64,000 nt of DNA, from positions 1,178,001-1,242,000 of the forward strand of contig WBMQ01000001.1 in the NCBI GenBank assembly GCA_016630905.1. Reading direction: 5' to 3'. Position numbers and translations under genes: made by a program. A model generated the notes under the pieces. It was not told where the DNA came from, did no database searches, and was given only the letters and a program-made list of their open reading frames with translations. The stretch's first letter is position 1. Each line of letters starts with the position of its first letter. Below are positions 55,859 through 64,000 of this stretch, piece after piece. This DNA is from Capillidium heterosporum. Its lineage: Eukaryota > Entomophthoromycota > Entomophthoromycetes > Entomophthorales > Capillidiaceae.

Positions 55859-58058
55859 ATGGATTCAACTTTGTCCCAACTTAGAGCCTTCCGACCCATG
55901 GCGGCTATCCAATAACTCAGCCAACAACCTCAACCTTACCAACAACAACAATGGTGGTGGCAATAAATACATAACTGATAGCTTAATATTAGATACCAAC
56001 GTAACTACCATATTGAAGGAAGTAAGAAACTTACCCAACATCTACTTTCAAACTTTCCAACTATGTTCCGATATGGAGGGTAACATAAGTGTTGCCGCTT
56101 TAAATAAAATTTTGAATTCAACTGGGCTGCAAAAGAACGTCACCAACCAAGTAACTATCTTGTTAATTTTTACAATTTATATATATGTTTGGTAGATACT
56201 GTATTTGGTAGTAGGTATGAATCAGACCCACATTGACAAGTACGAACTCTACACAATTTTGGCGTTTGTCGCTTTAGCTCAAAAGAACATTGACCTCGAG
56301 GTGGACAACCTGCTTTTGTACAAAGATGGTAAAAGTTTTAATTAAAATGGAAAATCTAAGTTCGAATTGTAATAATAGATTTACCAGAGCCCATATTACT
56401 CAACCTAGATCAGATTAACTTCAACAACTTGAAGAGTCCACCACCACCCCCAGTATTCTCAACCTCCACTTCCAACTCTACTTCCAACCCCAACGGAGCT
56501 GAGGACCCTTGGCGCTACTCCAAGTTCTCTTCGTTGAAGACAGTAGACTTCAAGAACAATTCCGTCAAGAGTAATTTGTCCAAGTTGGAAAACGTACCCA
56601 ATTTTGCCCCGGACTACGTCGAAGTTGTCGAAAGTGAACAGTTGGGTGGCACTATCTTCAAATTTATCAACTATTTGGTAGTCAGCAAGGTAAATTAATT
56701 TTGTAAATTAAGATGGATATTTATTATGTTTATTTAGGTACGTAATTGTAAAGTACTACGTAGATACAGCGACTTTTTCTGGTTGGATAGTATCTTGGTC
56801 AAGAGGTACCCTTACCGTATCCTACCTAAACTGCCTCCCAAAAGGTTTATAGGTAAGCTACTTACTCACATGGCTGTATTTTGATCATATATTTTTGGCA
56901 ACTTCTGTAGGTGACCAACAGTTCTACACCAGTCGCCGAATCGGACTGACTCGATACCTCAATCAGCTGGTCACCCATCCCACCTTGAACCAGGATTCCT
57001 TGGTCAACGCCTTTCTATCCGAACCCATCACTATGCAGCAGTACCGCCTTGACTTCGAAGTGCATACTTTTGAGGAGATAAAGTTCAACAAAGTCAATCT
57101 TCAAGAATACCAGTACGAGGAAGTTGTGAATAAGGTCATCAAAGTCAAAGAGGATGTCAATGCGTGCTTCTTGAAGTATAAGACGTTGGTCGAGACGCTG
57201 GATAGACTGGTTAAACGACAGATAGGTACCTATTTTTGATTCATGGCGCTTGTAATTTATTGACACTTATTTCCTTCTAGCTAACAGTAAAGATTACAAC
57301 AGTTTCGCCAAAGCTCTCGAGTAATTTTTATTTAGCTTAAAAAGCTGCTTATATATTTTGAATTAGGGTACATATCGACCAGAAGAACGAGTTGGACCAG
57401 ACGACCAGCAAGCTGCCAGAGCTTACTACCAACTTGAACAAGGTGGCCGATATCCTGAATGAAAACGTAAATTTACCTGTGTACGTCTCTTATTAACCAG
57501 CGCCCTTTATTTTTATTAGGCTAATATCGCAATTGAAGATGTCATCGAAAAGTTCTACAGGCATGTAGACCTGATTGAAGCTCTAAAGGTAAGCTATTTT
57601 ATCCATCCCACTGTCTTTTTACTTGAGTAACTCCAACTAACTTCCTTTCACCTTACTTTTGAACCTAAAATTAGAACCTGTTGGACCGAGCGCAGCCTTA
57701 CCACGAAGATTCCATCGAGCCTTTAACCTCCAAGATACATTCCAAGCATCAAGCCATCGACTTCCTTTCTACTTCTACCCCCAGTACTCCCAACCCCTCC
57801 ACCCCTACCAACGAACAAACTAGTAGTCAAATCAGCAAGGTCAAGTTGGAGTTGGAGGCTGATCAGTTGAAATTAGAGCAGCTGACGTTGAACTTCAAGT
57901 TCAAGATCAAATGTTTAGAGTTGGAGATTCATTATTTCCTGAATAAGCATAAGGATTTGCAAGGCATCTACAAGGGGTTTATGGACAATCGGTTGACTCT
58001 GTTTAATGGGCTGGCCAAGCAGTTTAGAATTTTGGCCAACTGTATGGATCTGGTTTAG
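55859..58058 (+). CDS. MVP1: Sorting nexin MVP1 (PX-BAR; +1 frameshift near the start)
   Basis: Endosomal coat protein that recycles or sorts vacuolar cargo; the animal relative is SNX8. At least ten exons. The N-terminal MDSTLSQL is out of frame with the DPWR motif that follows; skipping one base near 55883 joins them. Next comes an EH-like region (VTTILKEVRNLPNIYFQTFQ ... YELYTILAFVALAQ), a poly-Pro linker and a second DPWRYSKF. The PX domain carries the phosphoinositide-binding pattern RRYSDFFWLDSILVKRYPYR, ILPKLPPKRF and RRIGLTRYLNQLVTHP. A BAR-type coiled coil follows (VNKVIKVKEDVNACFLKYKT, LEQLTLNFKFKIKCLELEIH). The frame is clean after the first 10 codons. Confidence 0.88.
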
Positions 58059-58821
58059 TTTAGGTTATTTTCTTTCGTTTACTTTAGGTTTCAGGTTCAG
58101 CCGTTACTATTATGCTGCTACACTATTCATAATTAACATCTAGTCTTACAGCTAATGTTTTTCGAAATTGGATTTAGTACTTTTAGTGCTGCACTTCCCA
58201 TTGCTTTTATATAGACAGTTATTTTTAGTAGTTTTTGTAGCCATATTTCTAGAGTTTTATCTTTTTCTCCTTATTTTACCTTAATATAAACATATCTTCG
58301 TTGCTAGATTTCAAGCGAAAACATAATATATAGGTTAATACTCTAACAGTGTATAACTTCAACTCTTATACATAAATTTAATTGAACTCTCTTCACTTTC
58401 AAATAAACATATAATTAAGTATAAAGCATTGGTAAATCTTTGAAAGTTTATCTTGGAGTTGAATATAGCGTTTAGTTTATAAAGCTATATTGTAAAAACT
58501 GATGAAATATATATGTATCTGAAGCTAAACGAATGACTTTAGGTCTCGATCGGATTGAGCATTTATAATTTATTGCAAGCAAACGATCTACCAACATGGC
58601 CATTTTACTACATCCAAAGAAGCATCCCGACAAACCATGTTGTTGGCTAAATCTTATATACTTTAAATCAGCCGATAAAAGCAGACATATAATTAAGCAT
58701 TATCATCAGCCTACTTACACTCCTTGTACTGATACGTACCATTACACTATAAATAAAAGGCTTGTCAAAGAACCTTCGGAGACTATGATTATTTAAGTTA
58801 ACTCCACACTATGAAAATAAA
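58059..58821. other. Intergenic region
   Basis: About 760 bases. A 66-codon plus-strand frame at 58596-58796 starts in a good context (aacATGgcc) but has no family or signal. I leave it uncalled. Confidence 0.45.
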
Positions 58822-59720
58822 TTAAAAGCTTACTATGATGTTGCGATCCACTATATCGTACGAAGCGTTAGACGAAGTTTCAGTATAGACGCCGTCGTCG
58901 GTATTTTCCGACTCCAAGATATTCCTGCTCTTGAACAGGTTGAAAGTCAGGATATTTCTTCCCATGGCGTTGAAAAGCTCGGCCAGCATTAAAACATGTA
59001 ACTCATCCTTGGCTACCAACTTTTCCACTTCCAAGTAGCTCATATCTTTACCTAAAATCTCAGTCTCCAGTATCTCAATCAATAGCATAAGCCCTTTGAA
59101 AGGATTATCTTCAATAATTGTATCTAGTCTCTGCCCTCGTGTAGAAAATAAACAGTGAAATAAAGATCCGAATATAGGTAGTTCCATAGTTTTAAAGCTA
59201 TGGACGCTTACCTTCAAGTTACACGAAGTTAACATGGAATTGAAGTTGGTTAGTGATATTTCCTTTCTAGCCAAGCTGGCTAAACGTAGTTTCTTGTGAT
59301 TGAGATACTTGTTCAACTCTTCTAGGTTGATTAAGAAGTTATACAAGCTATCTTCATCCAAGCTTTCCACAAGCTGTACTTCAACTTTGCCAATAAAGCG
59401 GTAGTAGGTTATTGTAAGATAGTTGATAAATTTAGTCAAGCTGGAGTATTTACCGAGCTGCAGTTCTCCTTGAAATCCAATTTTGTCTTCTTCCGATATA
59501 AAGAGCTTGGAGATTATCTTGCCTAGAACTTCTGGCTTGATGTCGGTTAGATTGGTTATTCTTATGTTGAGTTGAGCTGCTTTGAGCAGATTTTTGCACA
59601 GAGTGACACAGGCTATTTATAAAATAGGCCAAATAAATATATGAGCTTTATAATGTAAAAGTAAATACCTGCATTTTTGTCACGGTGTATGCCGTTCAAG
59701 TTCAGTTCACTATTTTCCAT
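58822..59720 (-). CDS. Protein with calponin-homology-like domain (CEP95/DUF5745 type, tentative)
   Basis: Exons 59669-59720 and 58822-59612 give 280 residues. After MENSELNLNGIHRDKNA, the stretch from VTLCKNLLKAAQLNIRIT to LTITYYRFIG and ESLDEDSLYNFLINLEELNK has the layout of the CH-like domain found in CEP95-type centrosomal proteins: two helices, a loop, then a nucleotide-free CH core. The remaining 150 residues are helical and Leu-rich with no domain I can name, ending with SNASYDIVDRNIIVSF. A cytoskeletal or spindle-pole role is inference. A cryptic GTAAAT at the LQLGKY junction is read through because the frame continues. Confidence 0.5.
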
Positions 59721-60639
59721 CTAATTTGAAAATTGAAAAGTAGGTTTAGATAGCAAAGCACTTTGAAAAGTTGAAAACTTTAAATTTTGTAAAAGTGGTT
59801 GAGTCGATAAATTGGCTATCCTTCAAAAGAATATACCGAAATGGAATACAATAACCAATATACGCATATAAAGGATTCTATACAAAAACTAGATATCAGA
59901 TAGACTGAAATAACAGTACAGCTATTAAAATTTCGAAATCCTGGTATGAAAAGATAATTATAATATTTAACAGAATCTCAGCTCATAAGATTAAAGTCCA
60001 AAAAATGAGCCATATTCTCATACATATATATACTCGTAAAAGTAATTATAGTCGATTTTACATGTAAAACAAGTAATAGACACTATGGTTCGCACTTCAA
60101 GCTTGATGTATAGTTTAGAGGACATTGTTCTTAGTATCTTACAAATCCTATCAAGGCAAAGTTCGATATAAATATCGACAAATACGGACTACTATAAGTT
60201 AAATACAGTATAAAATACGTATCTTCAATCGATATTTTAATATGTACAACGTCTACTCCAACACAGTTTAAATATTGCATATCCAATGACATTTATATCT
60301 TAGAACTGCCACTTTATTATGCCTCTCAGTGCAAAGAATAAAGGCAGATACTTTGAAAATATCATACTAAATAATAAATATGCTTTAAATGTCAGTTACT
60401 TGAGAAGACCTAGTTTTAAAAACATACTTGGAATTTGAAGCCAACCTTATAGTAAAGGTACCGACATCAAAGGTATATTTGATGAACCAAATCATCAATC
60501 TTAACACCATTCAGTTGAAAAGAATACCTTATTTCTATCCTTTTTGCTTTTGGTATCAGACTTCATCCTTAAATTCGTGAGGAGTAGAGGTAGTAGAGCT
60601 TTGGAAATACAATTGAGTAGATAGGATCTTCCTAACCTA
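59721..60639. other. Gene-poor region
   Basis: About 920 bases of AT-rich DNA with no recognisable feature. Confidence 0.45.
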
Positions 60640-61400
60640 TTGGTATGGTAGGTAGTAGGTGCATAGGGCAGGGTATAGCTTCAGTTATATCTAAATTGTC
60701 GGGCTTTGTGCCTTTAGTTAATAAGTTCTTGAGTTGAATGGAGTTGAAGTTCAATTTGACTTGGGGATAGCGATTGTTGATATCTATATCGGCTTCGAAG
60801 TAGACTTGAACTGGAATACCTGTTTCTTTAATAGGTCTTACTTTTGCGTGTACTTTGGTAAACTTTATGTGGATGAAAGTTGGAGTAAGGGTGGAGCTGG
60901 TAACTTACTTGGCTAGGTTGTCAACATTATTATCGAGCCATTTGATATTGTTGGATATGTTTGAATAATTGATTGATATGCTTATACTTATCGGTAGGGT
61001 GTTGGAACTGGAGTTGAACTGACACAAATTAAACTGCCTACCTTTGTAATCAGCTGATGGGTTAAACTAATGGCCTTTTACCTTATCGCTTATACCATTG
61101 TTCCTACTTTAACTAAACTTTGACTCATTTCTATTAAAGCTATATCTGTCTTCTGCTTTTGAATTGGAAACCTGATGCTGACCTCCTTCGTACACTAAAA
61201 TTTGACTTGGATTCCCAGAAAAGCTTATGCTTGCAACTGAGCTTTCCTGATTGAGGTAGGTGTAGTGATATTTGTTGCCAGGTAAATCGTACATGGCGCA
61301 AATGTTGGCTCCTTTCGTTCATTAGGATAGGTGCTCTTGCAAAGTTCAAAACTGATGAAAATTTAGCTTTTTGTATATTGAAGTTATTGCATACTTTCAG
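60640..61400 (-). pseudogene. Unresolved multi-exon or decayed gene, possibly secreted
   Basis: The minus strand gives clear protein-like blocks. VLNFARAPILMNE (about 61310-61350) joins ANICAMYDLPGNKYHYTYLN and ESSVASISFSGNPSQILVYE (to about 61140) if one base is skipped. Next is RQFNLCQFNSSSNTLPISIS (near 61000), then NNIKWLDNNVDNLA, a gtaagt donor, and FTKVHAKVRPIKETGIPVQV, YFEADIDINNRYPQVKLNFN and TKPDNLDITEAIPCPMHLLP (to about 60655). The style, beta-rich with a few cysteines, suggests an extracellular protein. I recognise no family. A stop lies between the second and third blocks, so it may be a pseudogene. Confidence 0.4.
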
Positions 61401-62419
61401 GTTTTGGTAAATCTAAGCCAATCAACTTAGATACTATCAAGAGTACAGCAAGCAGTTGAAAATTATTTGCAGCCAACAGCAAACTGTGTATTTGATTAAA
61501 ATTCTTGGCTATTCCGAATTAGAAAGGGAAGATGTGCCGAATTTTCAATATAAAGTACTTTGTATCAACATGCATCCGATTTTGAACAAAATAATATACT
61601 AAACTAAACTATTACATCATAAATGACTATTATAGGATAAAATTTTATTACAAGAAAGCTTATATGTGGAAATTTTATTTAGACTACTGTAATAGCTATC
61701 TATTTAAATTGTAAATTGATATCTTGATCGCTGAATAGGCTTAAATACATTATTTTCGAATATAAAATTATAGAAATCAAGGAAATAAAGAAATTCAAAT
61801 ATGAAAAGTTAGAAATGCATTTTAATGTATAGCTTAGAGATGCATCACTACCAACTAAACAAGCCCAAGTAAAGGGTTTTATATAATATCAATAATGCTA
61901 TCAGACTTGATATCCAGAAACCTAATCCATCTATACAATAAAAATCTTTACGTACACTTAACTAAACTTTGAAGAAATCAGTGTATTACTCGAAAACTTT
62001 TACAGATACAGTAAATGCCCGTCAACAATATATGCTGACACTTCAAGCTATATTTTCGATTGCAAGTAAATCTTTACCAGCCTTTAAAAGGGAGTCTGCC
62101 AACTATCCTCAATGTTATAAATGCGTAATGGTTATCAAGTAGTTTTTATGTACATAGGTATTTAGGTTTAAATAGAACCTTACAATATGTATATAAAATT
62201 TTATTTGTAAAAGATGTTGGTAACGTTTAGTAGGCAATTGGTCCTTGAAGAGCTACATCTTGTACTTTGTAATGAAAGTTGACGTGTTGTTTCAACATTT
62301 TGACCTTCCCAAACTTGAACTTTGTAAAATGAGGTCATTTTAGCTTAGAATCTTCAAAGCTTTACAAACTTCAAATCCACAACCAACTTTCCCAACCTAA
62401 ACAAGAGAAAATATCTAGC
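61401..62419. other. Intergenic region
   Basis: About 1 kb, AT-rich, the promoter side of the helicase gene. Nothing recognised. Confidence 0.5.
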
Positions 62420-64000
62420 ATGGACAAAAAAAACCTATTCCAGAAAAAGAAGTTCAAGTTCCAAACCGGACCTAGTACACAATCCAAACCAGCTTTAGCG
62501 CCACAACGTAAGTTTTTACTTTTATAGCTCAGCTACCTACCCTCCATTGTTGGATTCCATAGCTAATTATACGTCTTGGGCATAAATAATATAGTTTTCA
62601 TTTAGATGCTGCTCCATCAGAATCGACTTCTACAATCCTAGTTAAACCCAGTACCAACCTCTTTGAAAAGGAAGATGAGGCTGAGGTTGAACTTTCAGCC
62701 CAGCCTGACATTGGTCAAGCTTCTGACGAAGACCCTTTAGACAGCTTTATGGCCGATCTCGACAAACAATCTAAGGAGGAGGCTACCCAAGCCAAAGCTA
62801 AACCCAAGTTGGAACAGATTTTCCCGGATGATGCCAAGGAAGACCTTATGGAATCCTTTATAAAGCATCGTAAGAAGCAGCCTGCTCCTACCTTTGTCCA
62901 CAATAGAGCTATGGATTCAGATGATGAGGTGTACGCCACCGCCAAGGCTCTAGATGAACAAGAAGGGTACGATGAGTCGACTATGGACATGGACTATAAC
63001 GAGAAGAAGGATATCGAGCCACTACAGCCGATCGATCACGCCACTATAAACTACTTACCCATCAAGAAGAACTTCTACAGGCAACATAAGGAGATCGAGC
63101 AATTGACCGAGGATCGGGTCAAGTTACTTAGGGAGGCCATGGAGGTCAAGGTGCGATGGCCCGAAGGGGTAGTATGCCCCAAACCCTGTATCGCGTTTGC
63201 CCACTTCCAATTCGACCAAAGATTGCTGTCGCGGCTGACCAAGAGTATGTACGAGACGCCTACCCCCATTCAACAGCAGGCGGTGCCCTGTGGCTTAAGT
63301 GGTTTAGATATAATTGGTATTGCCAAGACTGGTTCCGGGAAGACAGCTGCCTATCTGTGGCCATTAATCGTCCATGTTCTTGGACAGCCCCCTTTAGCTG
63401 ACCGAGATGGACCTATCGGACTAGTTTTGGCACCGACGCGTGAGCTGGCCCAGCAGATCGGGGCCGAACTCCGCAAGTTTGCCAAGAACTACGGACATAC
63501 GCTACGAACTGCCGTAGTTACTGGGGGTGCTTCTAAGTTGGAACAGTTCAAGGAATTACGCAACGGGGTCGAGGTTGTCATCGCAACTCCAGGTCGTCTC
63601 ATCGACCTCATCAAGATGAAAGGAACTAATTTGACGCGAGTTACTTATTTAGTTTTAGATGAGGCCGACCGTATGTTGGATTTAGGCTTCGAACCCCAAG
63701 TTGTCTCTATTGCTAAGAACATACGTCCCGATCGCCAAACTTTACTGTTCTCAGCCACCTTCCCTAAATCTATTGAGCAGTTGACTTTACAGTTCATGAT
63801 CAAACCTATTCGAATTACAGTGGGGAGTATTGGCCAGGTAGAGTCTTTACTATTTTAGTTTTTTATTGATTTGGTTATAGGTTAGTGACCACGTAGAGCA
63901 GAACTTCGTCGTAGTAGCAGAGGCTGAACACAAGTGGAATGGGTTGCTGGCATTACTGTCCGACCACCAACCTTTGGATCAACCTTTAGTCCTCATTTTT
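62420..64000 (+). CDS. DEAD-box RNA helicase, DDX42-like (truncated by window edge)
   Basis: Exons 62420-62507, 62606-63837 and 63881 to the window end. The N-terminus is basic then acidic (DEDPLDSFMADLDKQSKEEA, a segment shared with Prp5/DDX42/DDX46-type spliceosomal helicases). The helicase core shows the Q motif FDQRLLSRLTKSMYETPTPI, motif I AKTGSGKTAAYLWP, motif Ia APTRELAQQI, motif Ib ATPGRLIDLI, motif II LDEADRMLDLGFEPQ and motif III LLFSATFPKSIEQL. Domain 2 has just begun (DHVEQNFVVVAEAEHKW). DDX42 is linked to U2 snRNP assembly. The C-terminal half is outside the window. Confidence 0.93.

Noticed and set aside
58596-58796. 66-codon plus-strand gene
   Set aside because: Good start context only; no signal peptide, domain or codon bias to support it.
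1-64000. CRISPR array or prokaryotic operons
   Set aside because: No regularly spaced direct repeats. Spliceosomal introns and family content show a eukaryotic nuclear genome.

Overview
The window is nuclear DNA of an AT-rich fungus. Genes are short and carry many 35-70 base GT..AG introns. The gene content is fungal: HAP2/NF-YA, MET2 homoserine O-acetyltransferase, UDP-N-acetylglucosamine pyrophosphorylase (chitin precursor), a septation-type Uds1 protein, SERINC/TMS1 and MVP1. EF1B-gamma-like GST paralogues, an intron-less tyrosinase and decayed F-box/leucine-rich-repeat genes suggest an early-diverging lineage, possibly Entomophthoromycotina or a Conidiobolus-like fungus. That placement is inference. 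No rRNA, CRISPR or prokaryotic operon is seen.

Layout. 0-9.5 kb: end of riboflavin synthase, HAP2, tyrosinase, a PP2A-type leucine carboxyl methyltransferase, an INO80 subunit, and GST copy 1. 9.9-15.6 kb: three decayed F-box/LRR genes, all on the minus strand, with one small secreted cysteine protein among them. 16-20 kb: tRNA-His, an AlkB-type dioxygenase, MET2, tRNA-Arg. 20-29 kb: GST copies 2 and 3, UAP1 and an EDEM-type GH47 mannosidase-like gene. 29-33.5 kb: DJ-1 and two HPP membrane proteins in a segmental duplication. 35-43 kb: a broken ORF, GST copy 4, a transposase-derived DDE protein lacking two catalytic residues, mitochondrial pyruvate carrier 2, a small unknown gene and SERINC. 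43.6-50 kb: SMC2 (condensin) and a Uds1 coiled-coil protein. 50-64 kb: gene-poor DNA with relics, a HYPK-like protein, sorting nexin MVP1, a calponin-homology-like protein, and a DDX42-type helicase that runs off the right edge.

The genes are mostly unrelated single-copy housekeeping genes. The accessory signals are the GST family (four copies, same two introns, TATA boxes at similar distances), the HPP pair, and the LRR graveyard.

The most striking observation is that four otherwise well conserved genes (GST copy 1, the EDEM gene, SMC2, MVP1) each need one or two single-base skips, five in all. Every one is a +1 (one extra base). This is either residual insertion error in the assembly or something biological, and it should be settled before any of these genes is called a pseudogene.
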